A stretch of 64,000 nt of DNA, from positions 1,660,001 to 1,724,000 of the forward strand of contig NZ_CP133480.1 in assembly GCF_031195445.1 (NCBI RefSeq), in the 5' to 3' direction. The DNA is from Acuticoccus sp. MNP-M23 (GTDB lineage: Bacteria; Pseudomonadota; Alphaproteobacteria; Rhizobiales; Amorphaceae). The notes under the pieces are model-generated. The model saw nothing but the letters and a program-made list of their open reading frames with translations, was not told where the DNA came from and ran no database searches. The position numbers were made by a program, and so were the translations under genes. Of this stretch, positions 18,401 through 27,579 are shown piece by piece; position 1 is the stretch's first letter; each line of letters begins with the position of its first letter.

Positions 18401-18851
18401 CCTTGGCGGCGCGGCGGATCTCGTCTCGCTGGACACCACCGACCCGGCACGGCCGCAGGCGCGCAGCCTGTCGCGGGCTCTGGCGCGGACCGTGCGGGCG
18501 CGCGCCATCAACCCACGCTACATCCGCGGCCAGATGCGCCACGGGCCGCGCGGCGCATCCGATCTTGCCGAGACGGTGGACCGGCTGGTCGGCTTTGCCG
18601 AAACCACGGGCGCAGTGTCCGGCGAACTGATCGGCCTTCTCCACGAGGCTTATGTCGAGGACCGCGAAGTGCGCGACTTCCTGCTCTACCAGAACCCGGA
18701 AGCCGCGCGCGCCATCGCCAAACGCCTCGCCGATGCCCGCCGCCGCGGCCTCTGGCACCCCTTGCGCAACAGCACCGACATGGCGCTCGACATGCTTGCC
18801 GAAGCCGCCGGCACCGCGCTCGGCATCACCCGCCGGGAGGCCGCCGAATGA
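15474..18851 (+). CDS. cobN: Aerobic cobaltochelatase subunit CobN
   Basis: CobN is the large, substrate-binding subunit of the ATP-dependent chelatase that inserts cobalt into hydrogenobyrinate a,c-diamide, with CobS and CobT. The product has 1125 residues, slightly short of the usual 1100-1280. It begins at a GTG (HIANITAASLDGALEPVDLG). It contains GGYNWWSYGAERL, HVGAHGTLEWLPGKAVALG, VSNPGEAAQAKRR and, late, HPLRNSTDMALDMLAEA, all hallmark CobN/BchH-like segments. CobS and CobT are not in the window. Its stop overlaps the cobH start. The presence of CobN marks the oxygen-dependent pathway. Confidence 0.95.
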   Translation: MHIANITAASLDGALEPVDLGQAPADLAVLSFSDSDLAGLAAAHTRADGGPEMRLAALRHLKHPMSVDLWTENTASGARAILVRVLGGYNWWSYGAERLSAMARKKGIALALLPGECSERDDELARLSTVPAEEIEALLGFFREGGPDNMDGLVARLSRLAGHDAPQREAVPVPRMGCYLPGEGIVDLPDAVAERPAVLVPFYRSLLLAEDIAPVHALAGALAARGMAAVPLFVPSLKGDDVAAFLARAVEAVKPEAIVTTTAFAAAGGGDGLPLFERLGVPVFQAALATTTRSAWAGSERGLTASDIAMHVVLPELDGRVMAGAISFKDDPAEDDASPLGWRAQRHTPEPSRIEAVADRVAALVRLRQTPAAERRLLVVMPDYPGADGRTGYAVGLDVPMSVLAMLHDLAAAGYAVDGIPAEPRDLMAMLRTPREVLPGSAWASAFAELPEAARAKVDAAWGQPDGAPLMLRCATFGNITVALAPDRGRASDRRADYHDPDLAPTHDLLAFGHFMRAPREAGGLEAHALVHVGAHGTLEWLPGKAVALGPDCFPQIVTGTVPVVYPFIVSNPGEAAQAKRRIAAVTLGHLPPPLVGAGLTDDEEALERLVDEYAQADGLDPARRDRLERVILDEAARTGLDRVAGVAPGGGPGEALKAIDGWLCDIKDFALKDGQHIYGRADVMAEDADPAETRARQASAEGERTALLVALAGNFVPPGPSGAPARGRADVHPTGRNLYTLDPRAMPTPTAATVGRASADEVVRYFMQEHGDFPARLVVDLWGSASLRTGGEEIAQGLALMGCRPRWDHASGRVTGVEVLPPALFGRPRVDVTFRVSGLFRDMFPAQVALLVAAADAVAARDEEEGDNPLAEAIARGEPAARVFSSAPGTYGSGAEALLQSGDWDNADEIGAAYLAAASHTLGADGDAKAAPGAFAARVAGAEGLVHTGDDPARDLLEGSADAAFIGGFAAAVTSLGGAADLVSLDTTDPARPQARSLSRALARTVRARAINPRYIRGQMRHGPRGASDLAETVDRLVGFAETTGAVSGELIGLLHEAYVEDREVRDFLLYQNPEAARAIAKRLADARRRGLWHPLRNSTDMALDMLAEAAGTALGITRREAAE

Positions 18852-19540
18852 CCGCGCTCACCCCCCTTTCGCCGGGTGCGCTTGGTGTGCCGGCCGCATC
18901 CGGTGGCGCCAGCCTCGAAGACCACGTGCGCGACGGCACGGAGATCTACCGCCGCTCGTTTGCGATCATCCGCGCTGAGGCCGACCTATCGCGCTTCTCA
19001 GACGCGGAGGCGGGGCTCGCCATCCGCATGATCCACGCCTGCGGGCTGGTTGAGGCGGCGGCCACCTTCCACTTCTCGCCGGGCTTTGCCGATGCCGGCC
19101 GGGCGGCGCTGGAGGCCGGCGCGCCCATTCTGGCGGATGCGGAGATGGTGGTGCGCGGCATCACCCGCGCCCGCCTGCCGGCGGACAACGCCGTCATCTG
19201 TACGCTCAACGACCCTGCGACGCGCGGGCTGGCCGCGGAAATGGGCAACACCCGCTCCGCCGCGGCGCTGGAACTGTGGCGGCCGCATCTGGCCGGTGCG
19301 TTGGTTGCCATCGGCAATGCGCCGACGGCCCTCTTCCACCTCATCGCCATGCTGAAGGGCGGGGCGCCGAAGCCTGCGGCCATTCTGGGGATGCCGGTGG
19401 GGTTCGTCGGCGCGCTGGAATCCAAAGAGGCGCTGGCGGAGGCCGGGATCGACGTGCCATTTGCCATCGTGCGCGGGCGGCTGGGCGGATCGGCCATCAC
19501 GGCAGCCTGCGTCAACGCACTGGCGCGGCCGGGGATCTGA
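18848..19540 (+). CDS. cobH: Precorrin-8X methylmutase
   Basis: CobH converts precorrin-8X to hydrogenobyrinate by moving a methyl group from C11 to C12. The 230-residue product carries GTEIYRRSFAIIRAEADL, IRMIHACGLVEAA, ILADAEMVVRGITRAR and GMPVGFVGALESKEAL, all characteristic. The His in MIHACG is the catalytic acid. The start ATG overlaps the cobN stop (ATGA). The long frame upstream in the same phase is read-through of cobN in the wrong frame and was discarded. Confidence 0.95.
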   Translation: MTALTPLSPGALGVPAASGGASLEDHVRDGTEIYRRSFAIIRAEADLSRFSDAEAGLAIRMIHACGLVEAAATFHFSPGFADAGRAALEAGAPILADAEMVVRGITRARLPADNAVICTLNDPATRGLAAEMGNTRSAAALELWRPHLAGALVAIGNAPTALFHLIAMLKGGAPKPAAILGMPVGFVGALESKEALAEAGIDVPFAIVRGRLGGSAITAACVNALARPGI

Positions 19541-19579
19541 ATGAAGCACGGCAACACTCTTGATGGCGGAGAGCCACGC

Positions 19580-20380
19580 ATGACGGATCGCGGCTCGGCG
19601 CCGGGCAAGCTGTGGGGTGTCGGCACGGGGCCGGGCGACCCCGAACTCCTCACCCTCAAGGCCGCGCGGGTGCTGAAGGAGGCCGATGTGGTCGCCTATT
19701 TCGCCAAGCGCGGCCGCAAGGGCAATGCGCGCACCACGGTGGACGCGGCCTTGCGCCCCGGCATGCGCGAGATGGCGCTGGAATATCCCGTCACCACGGA
19801 GATGCCGGCCGCCAGCACCGAATACCGCAGCGCCATCACCGCGTTCTACGAGGAAAGCGCGGCGCGGGTGGCAGCGGCACTCGACGCCGGACAGTCGGTG
19901 GCCGTCCTGTCGGAAGGGGATCCGCTGTTTTACGGCTCGTACATGCACCTGCACGTGCGGCTGGCGCGGGCCTATCCGAGCGAGGTCATCCCCGGCGTGA
20001 CGGCGATGTCCGGCTGCTGGTCGCAAGCCGGGCTCCCGCTGGTGCAGGGCGACGAGATGATGGCGATCCTCCCCGGCACACTGGCCGAAGATGCGCTGGC
20101 CGCCCGCCTTGCCGAAGTGGAGGCGGCCGTCATCATGAAAGTGGGTCGAAACCTCGGTCGCATCCGCCGGGCGCTGGCCTCGGTCGGCCGCCTGCACCAC
20201 GCCGTCTACGTGGAGCGCGGCACGATGGCGGGCAGCCACCATGTTCCGCTGGCCGACAAGCCGGACGATGCGGCGCCGTATTTTTCGCTGGTGCTGGTGC
20301 CGGGCTGGGGCAGCCGCATCGGCGGCGACACCATCACCTATGCGTCGGCAGCGCCTGCCGCTGCGGGAGAAACGGCATGA
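19580..20380 (+). CDS. cobI: Precorrin-2 C20-methyltransferase
   Basis: CobI methylates precorrin-2 at C20 with SAM. The 266-residue product shows [24 protein letters not shown] near its start, typical of the family, then [17 protein letters not shown] and [17 protein letters not shown]. The ATG at 19580 is chosen because ggcggaga is well spaced before it. An ATG at 19541 directly after the cobH stop would add 13 residues. Its stop overlaps the cobM start. Confidence 0.94.
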   Translation: MTDRGSAPGKLWGVGTGPGDPELLTLKAARVLKEADVVAYFAKRGRKGNARTTVDAALRPGMREMALEYPVTTEMPAASTEYRSAITAFYEESAARVAAALDAGQSVAVLSEGDPLFYGSYMHLHVRLARAYPSEVIPGVTAMSGCWSQAGLPLVQGDEMMAILPGTLAEDALAARLAEVEAAVIMKVGRNLGRIRRALASVGRLHHAVYVERGTMAGSHHVPLADKPDDAAPYFSLVLVPGWGSRIGGDTITYASAAPAAAGETA

Positions 20381-21144
20381 CCGTCCATTTCATCGGTGCC
20401 GGACCGGGGGCGGCGGACCTCATCACCGTGCGCGGACAGCGGCTGCTGGCGTCGTGCCCGGTGTGCCTTTACGCCGGCTCCATCGTGCCGCCGGAGCTTC
20501 TGACGCACTGCCCGGCCGATGGGCGCATGGTCAACACCGCCGCATTGTCGCTGGACGAGATCGAGGCCGAATATGTGGCCGCCGACGCGGCGGGGCACGA
20601 CGTGGCGCGGCTCCACTCGGGCGACCCTTCGGTGTGGAGCGCGGTGGGTGAGCAGACCCGGCGGCTCTCCCGGCTGGGCATTGCGTGGACCATCGTGCCC
20701 GGCGTGCCGGCCTTTGCGGGGGCGGCCGCATCGCTCGGCTGTGAGCTGACCGTGCCGGGACAGGCGCAGAGCCTTGTGCTCACCCGCATTTCGGGCCGCG
20801 CGTCGCCCATGCCGGAGGGGGAGCGGCTGGCCGCATTCGCGGCAACGGGCGCGCCGCTGGCGATCCACCTTGCCATTCATGCGCTGGACCGGGTGGTGGC
20901 TGAATTGCTGCCGGTCCTGGGGGCGGACTGCCCGGCCATTGTGGTGGCACGCGCCACCTGGGCCGATGAGCGGGTCGTGCGGGCCACGCTCGGAACCATC
21001 GAGGCTGCGCTGGCGGACGATCCCATCGCCCGCACCGCGCTCATCTTTGTGGGTTTGACGCTGGGCACCACCGAGTTTCGCGAAAGTGCGCTTTACGATG
21101 CAGATTATGTGCGGCGCTTCCGCGGCCTGGAGAGCACGTCTTGA
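20377..21144 (+). CDS. cobM: Precorrin-4 C11-methyltransferase
   Basis: CobM methylates precorrin-4 at C11. The 255-residue protein begins [22 protein letters not shown], followed by [29 protein letters not shown] and [20 protein letters not shown]. It is close to textbook. The ATG overlaps the cobI stop (ATGA) and its stop overlaps the cobA TTG start (TTGA), so all three are coupled in one transcript. Confidence 0.95.
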   Translation: MTVHFIGAGPGAADLITVRGQRLLASCPVCLYAGSIVPPELLTHCPADGRMVNTAALSLDEIEAEYVAADAAGHDVARLHSGDPSVWSAVGEQTRRLSRLGIAWTIVPGVPAFAGAAASLGCELTVPGQAQSLVLTRISGRASPMPEGERLAAFAATGAPLAIHLAIHALDRVVAELLPVLGADCPAIVVARATWADERVVRATLGTIEAALADDPIARTALIFVGLTLGTTEFRESALYDADYVRRFRGLESTS

Positions 21145-21998
21145 GCGCGTTTGCGCAATCCGTTCTGGCGCGCCTGCGGCCGTCCACCGCAGGCTTCCGG
21201 CCGGGGCACGTGTGGATTGCGGGCGCCGGGCCAGGCGGGCTGGAAACGATGACGCTCGGCGTTGTGGCCGCGATGGAATGCGCCGACGCCATTGTCCACG
21301 ATGCGCTGATTGACGCCGACATGCTGACCGGTGTGCGCGCGGAGTGCTTTGCCATGGGCAAGCGCGGCTGGCACCCCTCGCCCAAGCAGCCCGAAATCAA
21401 TGCGCTGCTGATCTCTCTGGCGCGGGACGGTCGGCGGGTGCTGCGGCTGAAGGGCGGCGACCCGTTCGTGTTCGGCCGGGGCGCGGAGGAGGTGCTGGCG
21501 CTGCGCGAGGCGGACGTGCCGCTGCGCGTGCTGCCGGGGGTGACGTCGGCGCTGGGCGCTTCGGCCAGTGCGCTGCTGCCGGCGACGGCGCGGGGCGTCA
21601 ACCGTGCGGTGGTGCTGGTGACCGGTAACTGCGCGACCGCGGACGACAAGCCCACCCCGCCCGATGCGGTGGACTGGGCAGCGCTCGCCCGCCTCGGCCA
21701 GCCCATTGTCGTCTACATGGGCCTTGCCAACCTTGGCCGCATTGCCGCCGCGCTGATGGCTGGCGGGCTTGGCGCACGCACGCCGGCGGCGGTGGTGATG
21801 TCTGCCACCTTGCCGGACGAACGGGTGCTGGTGTCGTCCCTGGAGCGGGTTGCAGCCGACGCGGCGGACGAGGGCTTTTCGGCGCCCGCGCTGGTGTTCA
21901 TTGGCGAGAACGTGGCGCTGGGCGCTGCAATGCAGCCGCCGGCTGCGGACAGCGCAGCGGCGCTTCCGGGGCCGGAGGCGCGGGCGCTGCGGGCCTAG
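21141..21998 (+). CDS. cobA: Uroporphyrinogen-III C-methyltransferase
   Basis: CobA adds methyl groups at C2 and C7 of uroporphyrinogen III, making precorrin-2 for cobalamin (and siroheme). The 285-residue protein has [34 protein letters not shown] and [19 protein letters not shown], all standard SUMT motifs. It starts at a rare TTG that overlaps the cobM stop. It is the last gene of the run and shares the stop sequence CTAG with the convergent ilvA. No CysG-type dehydrogenase domain is fused. Confidence 0.93.
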   Translation: MSAFAQSVLARLRPSTAGFRPGHVWIAGAGPGGLETMTLGVVAAMECADAIVHDALIDADMLTGVRAECFAMGKRGWHPSPKQPEINALLISLARDGRRVLRLKGGDPFVFGRGAEEVLALREADVPLRVLPGVTSALGASASALLPATARGVNRAVVLVTGNCATADDKPTPPDAVDWAALARLGQPIVVYMGLANLGRIAAALMAGGLGARTPAAVVMSATLPDERVLVSSLERVAADAADEGFSAPALVFIGENVALGAAMQPPAADSAAALPGPEARALRA

Positions 21999-23272
21999 AT
22001 CAGGACGCCGGCGACCACCTCGTCATCGGTGATGTCGCGGTAGATGAAGCCGGCGCTGTCCAGCCGTGCCGTCAGTGTCTGGAAATTGCTCTGTGCGTTG
22101 GATTCGATGCCGATGAGGATCGAGCCGAAGTTGCGGGCCGACTTCTTCAGATACTCGAAGCGGGTGATGTCGTCGTCCGGGCCGAGAAGGTCGAGCAGGT
22201 CGCGCAGGGCACCGGGGCGCTGAGGCATCCGCAGGATGTAGTATTTCTTCAGGCCCGCGGAGCGCAGCGCGCGCTCCTTCACTTCCGGCAGCCGCTCGAA
22301 ATCGAAATTGCCGCCGGAGGTGACGCAGACGATCTTCCGGCCGCGGATCCGCTCCGGCGGGAGCGAGCGCAGCGCGTCGATTTCCAGCGCCCCGGCGGGC
22401 TCCAGCACGATGCCCTCGATGTTCAGCATTTCAAGGATGGTTTCGCAGACGCGGTCTTCCGGCACGAGGACCACCTGCGCCGGATGCCGGTCCTTGAGGA
22501 CCGCAAAGGTGTGCTCGCCCATCCTGCCGACTGCCGCACCGTCCACAAACGTGTCGACGCCATCCAGCGTCACCAGGTGCCCGCTGATGAGGCTCTTCTG
22601 GAATGACGGTGCCCCGGCCGGCTCCACGAACACGATCTCGGTGTCCGGCGACATGGCGGCGAACACCTGCACCACGCCGGCGGCCAGTCCCCCGCCGCCG
22701 ACGGGCAGGATCAGCACATCCGGCTTCTCGGCCATGGCTGCCAGAATTTCGAGGCCGACGCTTGCCTGACCCTCGATGATGTCCGGGTGATCGAACGGGG
22801 GCACGAAGGTGGCACCCTGTTCAGCCGAGAATTTCTTGGCCGCAGCGTAGGATTGATCGAACGTGTCGCCAATCAGCCGGACGGTGATGTTGTCGCCGCC
22901 AAAGGTCTGCGTCTTGTAGATCTTTTGCTTGGGCGTGGTGGTGGGCATGAACACCGTGCCCGTCACCCCGTAGTGGTTTGCCACATAGGCGAAACCCTGA
23001 GCGTGGTTGCCGGCGGAGGCGCAGACGAAGTTCTTCAGCGTCGGGTCTGCGGTGAGCGCCTTGCGAAAGAAGTTGGCCGCCCCGCGCAGCTTGTAGGACC
23101 GCACCGGGGTGAGGTCCTCGCGCTTCAGAATGATGTCCGCCCCGTAGCGTTCGGACAGGAACGCGTTGCGCTGCAGCGGCGTCGGCTCCATCAGCGCGCT
23201 GAGCGCGGCGGCGGCCTCCTTGCAGCGGTCGAGGAAGGTTTCGGTCTGTGCGGGCGCGGTGCTGGTGCTCAT
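21995..23272 (-). CDS. ilvA: Threonine ammonia-lyase, biosynthetic short form
   Basis: IlvA deaminates threonine to 2-oxobutyrate, the first step to isoleucine, using PLP. The 425-residue protein has the PLP lysine in VRSYKLRGAANFF, the ASAGNHAQGFAYVAN loop and VGGGGLAAGV for phosphate binding. A single C-terminal ACT-like domain follows (YYILRMPQRPGALRDLLDLL), which fits the short form rather than the two-domain E. coli enzyme. Isoleucine feedback is likely. The start at 23272 was chosen because upstream codons do not resemble the family. Confidence 0.93.
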   Translation of the reverse strand: MSTSTAPAQTETFLDRCKEAAAALSALMEPTPLQRNAFLSERYGADIILKREDLTPVRSYKLRGAANFFRKALTADPTLKNFVCASAGNHAQGFAYVANHYGVTGTVFMPTTTPKQKIYKTQTFGGDNITVRLIGDTFDQSYAAAKKFSAEQGATFVPPFDHPDIIEGQASVGLEILAAMAEKPDVLILPVGGGGLAAGVVQVFAAMSPDTEIVFVEPAGAPSFQKSLISGHLVTLDGVDTFVDGAAVGRMGEHTFAVLKDRHPAQVVLVPEDRVCETILEMLNIEGIVLEPAGALEIDALRSLPPERIRGRKIVCVTSGGNFDFERLPEVKERALRSAGLKKYYILRMPQRPGALRDLLDLLGPDDDITRFEYLKKSARNFGSILIGIESNAQSNFQTLTARLDSAGFIYRDITDDEVVAGVLI

Positions 23273-23484
23273 GCCAGCGTTGTTACTGGGAGCGCGGCCG
23301 GTTTCCAAGGGCAGAGATCGGCACGCATGGCTGGTTGGCCCGCAGCACGCAGCGCCGCGGCGGCGATGATTGTTCCGGCGGCACCTCGCCTCGCCCGGTC
23401 CCCGCAGGCCAACCAATGCCGCCGAATTGACATTCCGCTGGCATGGCAGCAGCATGGCACTTGAATTGCACAACCCGGATCAGC

Positions 23485-24687
23485 ATGAACGACGTCGCCA
23501 TCCCTCTCTCTCTCGCCGCGTTTCGCGAAGGCTTTCCGGCCTTGCAGTCCGGCGCCTACCTGTCGATCTGCGACAAGGCGATCCTGCACGACAGGGTGCG
23601 CGACGCGGTGGACGACTTTCTCACCGGGATGGCCGGCGGCAACGCAACGCGGGTCGGCCACGAGACCCACGTCACGGCCGCGCGGAAGGCCTTTGCCGCA
23701 ATGATTGGCGCATCGGCGGACGAGATCGCCTTCGGCCGCAACGTCTCCGACGGGATCAACGCCGTGGTCTGCGCGATGGACTGGAAGGCGGGCGACAACG
23801 CTGTCGTCTGCCTGGCGCTGGAGCATCCCAACAACATCTACCCCTGGCTGCGGCTGAAAAAGCGCGGCGTCACCCTGCGCGACGTTCCCCCCGTCAACGG
23901 CCGGATCGACCAGGCGGCCATGGCTGATGCGATGGATGCCTCCACGCGGATGGTATCGTGCGCTTCGGTGAGCTTTGCGCCGGGCTACCGGGCGGACCTT
24001 GCCCGGCTTGGGGCGGCGGCCCGCAGGCACGATGCGCTGTTTCTGGTGGACGGGGTGCAGAGCGCCGGCATCCTTTGCCACGATGTGGAGGCCGAGAATG
24101 TCGACGCCTTCGCCACCTCCACCAGCAAGGGCCTTCTCGGCATCTATGGCGCAGGGTTTCTTTATGTCTCCAGCCGCTGGGTGGACCGGCTGGAGCCGGC
24201 CTACCTCTCCCGCCCCGCGGTCGCCGCCGAAAACGACGATGCCTCGGCCATCGGTGCGTATGATTACCGCCTCCAGCCGGGTGCCCGCCGCTTTGAGGTG
24301 GGAAGCTACAACCTTGCCGGCGCCTACGCCGTGGATGCGGCGATGGCGCTGCTGGCGGGCGTGGGCGCGGACACCGTCGAGCGGCAGGCATTGATGGTGG
24401 CCGAGGGTCTGCGCGCGGCGCTGCATGCTGCCGGGGCAACGCCGGTCAGCCAGCCGGCGGATGCGCACGAAACATCCCACATCGTGACCGCCGGGCCGCT
24501 GGACGCGGGCGGCCACGGCTTTTCCAGCACGGCGTGGGTCGAACCCTTGTCGGCGCGTCTTGCCGAGGCGGGGGTGATCCACACCGTGCGCCGCGGGCAG
24601 CTGCGCCTCGCCACGCACGGCTACAACACCGAGGCGGACGTTGCGCTGGTGCGCGATGCGCTGGCCGGCTGGCAGCGCGCCGCATGA
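23485..24687 (+). CDS. Class V PLP-dependent aminotransferase/lyase
   Basis: The 400-residue protein has the class V fold used by cysteine desulfurases and by isopenicillin N epimerase-like enzymes. The PLP-binding Lys is in FATSTSKGLLGIYG; other landmarks are NVSDGINAVVCAM and LFLVDGVQSAG with the PLP-contacting Asp. No catalytic Cys loop of the SufS/IscS type is evident, so a sulfur role is unlikely. It overlaps a GntR-family regulator (ATGA), which is followed one base later by an amino-acid ABC transporter. I infer that it acts on the amino acid that system imports. The substrate is unknown. Confidence 0.8.
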   Translation: MNDVAIPLSLAAFREGFPALQSGAYLSICDKAILHDRVRDAVDDFLTGMAGGNATRVGHETHVTAARKAFAAMIGASADEIAFGRNVSDGINAVVCAMDWKAGDNAVVCLALEHPNNIYPWLRLKKRGVTLRDVPPVNGRIDQAAMADAMDASTRMVSCASVSFAPGYRADLARLGAAARRHDALFLVDGVQSAGILCHDVEAENVDAFATSTSKGLLGIYGAGFLYVSSRWVDRLEPAYLSRPAVAAENDDASAIGAYDYRLQPGARRFEVGSYNLAGAYAVDAAMALLAGVGADTVERQALMVAEGLRAALHAAGATPVSQPADAHETSHIVTAGPLDAGGHGFSSTAWVEPLSARLAEAGVIHTVRRGQLRLATHGYNTEADVALVRDALAGWQRAA

Positions 24688-25400
24688 AGACGCTGACGCG
24701 CGAGGAAGCCAAGCGCCGCATCGTCGCGCTCACCATTTCCGGCGGGCTCGATCCCGACACGCCGCTGTCGGAACGCTCGCTGTCCGAACTCACCGGCATC
24801 GGGCGCACCCCAGTCCGCGAGGCGCTGCACGATCTGGCGCGTGACGGGATCGTCAGCATCGAGCCCAAGCGCGGCACCTTCGTGCGCCGTCTCGGCCTCG
24901 ACGATGTGCGCGAGATTTTCGAGGTGCGGTTTGCGCTGGAGGCCCTCGCGGCCTCGCTCGCCGCGCTGCGCGGGCCCACGCAAAGGCTGCGCGAGATCGA
25001 CGGCGCGCTCAGCCAGCTGGACGGGCGCACGCTTGGTTCCGACGAAGCGGCGCAGTCGAAGGCGCTCGGTCACGAACTCCACCTCGAAATCGTCCGCTCC
25101 TCGCGCAACCGGCTCCTGCAGCGGCAATATTCGCAGGTGCGGCTGATGATCGAGGTGCTTTTGTCGATGACCGAGCGGGACGAAACCTCGCGCATCGCGG
25201 CGTCCATCGGCGAACACCTGACCATTTCGGCGGCCATCATCGAGCGCGACCCGGTGCGGGCGCAGAGCATGATGCAGCGCCACCTGCGTGCCGGCCATGA
25301 AATCCGCATGGCCATCCTCAACGATTTTCCCGCTCTGACCCTCGCGATCGAGGACGCCCCGCGCGCCGTCGATGCAACAGCCAACCTTCAGGAGACCTGA
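24684..25400 (+). CDS. GntR/FCD family transcriptional regulator
   Basis: The 238-residue regulator has an N-terminal winged helix-turn-helix (LSERSLSELTGIGRTPVREALHDLARDGIVSIEPKRG is the region; key motif TPVREAL). An FCD-type ligand domain follows (EVRFALEALAASLAALRGP, HELHLEIVRSSRNRLL, SIGEHLTISAAIIERDP). It lies inside the aminotransferase-transporter operon, so it probably controls this same operon, with the imported amino acid or its product as ligand. It overlaps the aminotransferase stop and ends one base before the binding-protein ATG. Confidence 0.88.
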   Translation: MKTLTREEAKRRIVALTISGGLDPDTPLSERSLSELTGIGRTPVREALHDLARDGIVSIEPKRGTFVRRLGLDDVREIFEVRFALEALAASLAALRGPTQRLREIDGALSQLDGRTLGSDEAAQSKALGHELHLEIVRSSRNRLLQRQYSQVRLMIEVLLSMTERDETSRIAASIGEHLTISAAIIERDPVRAQSMMQRHLRAGHEIRMAILNDFPALTLAIEDAPRAVDATANLQET

Positions 25401-25401
25401 C

Positions 25402-26430
25402 ATGCGCCATCTCCCCCTGACCGCCTGCGCGGCCATCGCCGCCATGGGCCTTGCCGCCCCGACCGCCGCTCTTGCCGATACCGCCGACAGCGTGAAGGAG
25501 CGCGGCAAGGTGGTGTGCGGTGTCAACGGCAGCCGTGCCGGCTTCTCGTCCATCGACAGCGAAGGCCGCTGGACCGGCCTCGACGTTGACACCTGCCGCG
25601 CGGTCGCCGCCGCCGTGCTGGGCGATGCCGACGCAACGGAGTTCGTGAAGACCACGTCGCAGACCCGCTTCACCGCGCTGCAGACCGGCGAGATCGACGT
25701 TCTGACCCGCAACACCACGCAGACCTACAGCCGCGATGCGGAGCTTGGCGTCGATTTTGCGGCCATCACCTTTTATGACGGGCAGGGGTTCATGATCCCC
25801 ACCGCCCTCGGCATCACCACCGTCGACGAGCTGGACGGCGCGTCCATCTGCGTCCTCCCCGGCACCACCGCCGAGCAGGTGGTGGAGAGCGTCTTCTCGG
25901 CACGCGGGCTCAGCTACACGCCGATCGTGTTCCAGGATGCCAAGGAGCTGGCGTCGGCCTTCTTCGCCGGGCGCTGCGACGCATACATCCAGTCCACCTC
26001 CGGGCTCGCCTCGGTCCGCTCCACGCTGGCGCCCGACGCGGCGGATTACATGATCCTCGGCCGCGTGTTCGACAAGGACCCGATGGGCCCCGTGGTGCGC
26101 CAGGACGACGCCAAGTGGAAGGACGTCGTGGCGTGGTCCGTCAACGCGATGGTGACGGCAGAAGAGATGGGCATCACCAGCGAAAACGCCGCCGACAAAC
26201 GGGAGAACGGCACGGACGCCGAGAAGGCGCTGCTGGGCGGCGCGGACTCCACCATCGGCGATCCGCTGGGCCTTTCCAACGACTGGGTCTTCAACATCAT
26301 CACCGAAGTGGGCAACTACGGCGAGGTGTTCGAGCGCAACCTCGGCGCCGGGTCAGAGCTGGGGCTGGAGCGCGGCCAGAACGCGCTGTGGACCGATGGC
26401 GGGCTCATCTACGCCGCACCGCTGAAATAG
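25402..26430 (+). CDS. aapJ: Amino-acid ABC transporter substrate-binding protein (AapJ type)
   Basis: This 342-residue periplasmic binding protein starts with a clear signal peptide (LPLTACAAIAAMGLAAPTAALA). It then matches the AapJ/BztA group: VKERGKVVCGVNGSRAGFS, GLDVDTCRAVAAAVLGD, TALQTGEIDVLTRNTTQTY and DGQGFMIPTALGI. It would deliver amino acids to the two permeases encoded next. Members of this group often take several L-amino acids, but the coupled aminotransferase and GntR gene suggest a narrower substrate here. Confidence 0.9.
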   Translation: MRHLPLTACAAIAAMGLAAPTAALADTADSVKERGKVVCGVNGSRAGFSSIDSEGRWTGLDVDTCRAVAAAVLGDADATEFVKTTSQTRFTALQTGEIDVLTRNTTQTYSRDAELGVDFAAITFYDGQGFMIPTALGITTVDELDGASICVLPGTTAEQVVESVFSARGLSYTPIVFQDAKELASAFFAGRCDAYIQSTSGLASVRSTLAPDAADYMILGRVFDKDPMGPVVRQDDAKWKDVVAWSVNAMVTAEEMGITSENAADKRENGTDAEKALLGGADSTIGDPLGLSNDWVFNIITEVGNYGEVFERNLGAGSELGLERGQNALWTDGGLIYAAPLK

Positions 26431-26454
26431 GCGGCAGGGGCGAGGGAGCCGGGC

Positions 26455-27579
26455 GTGAAACGCTTCATCCACGACAGGCGTGTGCGGTCCTTCGTGTTTC
26501 AGGGCCTTCTCGTCGGCACCCTTGTGCTCGTGCTGGCGCTGGCGGCGCTTAACGCCCGGCAGGCGCTGGGCGAGCGGGGGCTGTCCAGCGGCTTCGGCTT
26601 CCTGTCTGAAAAAGCGGGGTTTGCGGTTTCGGAATCGGTCATTCCGTTCGGGCCGGACAACACGGTCGGCCGCGCGTTCGTCGCGGGGCTGTCCAACACC
26701 ATCTCCGTGTCGCTGGCGGCCATTGTGCTGGCGACGCTGGTTGGCGTGGTTGTGGGGATTGCCCGGCTGTCGCCCAACAAGCTGGTGGCGCGCGCTGCCG
26801 GCGTTTATGTGGAGAGCTTCCGCAACACGCCGCAGCTGATCCAGATCATCTTCTGGTATGCGCTGGTGATCTCGCTGCCGGCCATCCGGCAGGCGTTTGC
26901 GCTGGGCGGCGGCGTCTTCGTGTCCAACCGCGGGCTGGTCATGCCCTGGCTGGATGAACCGCTGGCCGCCGGTCTTGCCGCGGCCGGCCTTGGCGCGGGC
27001 TTTGTGGCAGCCCTGGTGCTGGTGTGCCTGCCGGGCCGGCGGCGCTGGCGCGGCAAGGCGGTGGCGGCGTTGCTGCTGGTGCCGGTGGCGGGTGCCGTTG
27101 CGGCGGCGGCCATGGTCGGCCTTTCGGTGCCGGAGCTGAAGGGCTTCAACTTTCGCGGCGGGGCGACCATTTCGCCGGAATTTCTGGCGCTGTTCCTGGG
27201 GCTTGGACTCTATATTGCGGCCTTCATTGCCGAGATTGTGCGGGCAGGACTGGCCGGCGTCGACAAGGGGCAGGTGGAGGCGGCGCGGGCGCTGGGCCTT
27301 TCAGAACGCACGGTGCTGTTTTCGGTGCGCATTCCGCAGGCGCTGCGCATCATCGTGCCACCCGCGACGGCGCAATACATCTCTCTGGTCAAGAATTCCT
27401 CGCTCGGCGTCGCCATCGGCTATCCCGAACTCTTCAACGTCTCCAACTCCCTCGCGACGTTGACGGGGCAAGCCATCGAGTGCGTCGGCATCATGGCGCT
27501 GCTCTATCTCGCCACTGCGCTGGGCATGAGCGCGCTCGCCAACGGGTTCAACCGCATGACGCTGATCACCGAGCGATGA
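26455..27579 (+). CDS. aapQ: Amino-acid ABC transporter permease (AapQ type)
   Basis: This 374-residue inner-membrane permease forms a heterodimer with AapM. It begins at a GTG. An N-terminal membrane segment is followed by AFVAGLSNTISVSLAAIVLATLVGVVVG, ESFRNTPQLIQIIFWY and a large insertion typical of AapQ. The cytoplasmic EAA loop appears as GQVEAARALGLSERTVLFSVRIPQAL, and the last helices follow. The gene is 24 bases after the binding protein and overlaps aapM (ATGA). Confidence 0.9.
   Translation: MKRFIHDRRVRSFVFQGLLVGTLVLVLALAALNARQALGERGLSSGFGFLSEKAGFAVSESVIPFGPDNTVGRAFVAGLSNTISVSLAAIVLATLVGVVVGIARLSPNKLVARAAGVYVESFRNTPQLIQIIFWYALVISLPAIRQAFALGGGVFVSNRGLVMPWLDEPLAAGLAAAGLGAGFVAALVLVCLPGRRRWRGKAVAALLLVPVAGAVAAAAMVGLSVPELKGFNFRGGATISPEFLALFLGLGLYIAAFIAEIVRAGLAGVDKGQVEAARALGLSERTVLFSVRIPQALRIIVPPATAQYISLVKNSSLGVAIGYPELFNVSNSLATLTGQAIECVGIMALLYLATALGMSALANGFNRMTLITER

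Noticed and set aside
14205-18758. Very long minus-strand open frame (over 1500 codons) opposite the cob operon
   Set aside because: It lies antisense to cobW and cobN, which have full domain matches. Its composition (many Arg, His, Gly) is that of a GC-rich shadow frame with no recognisable domain.
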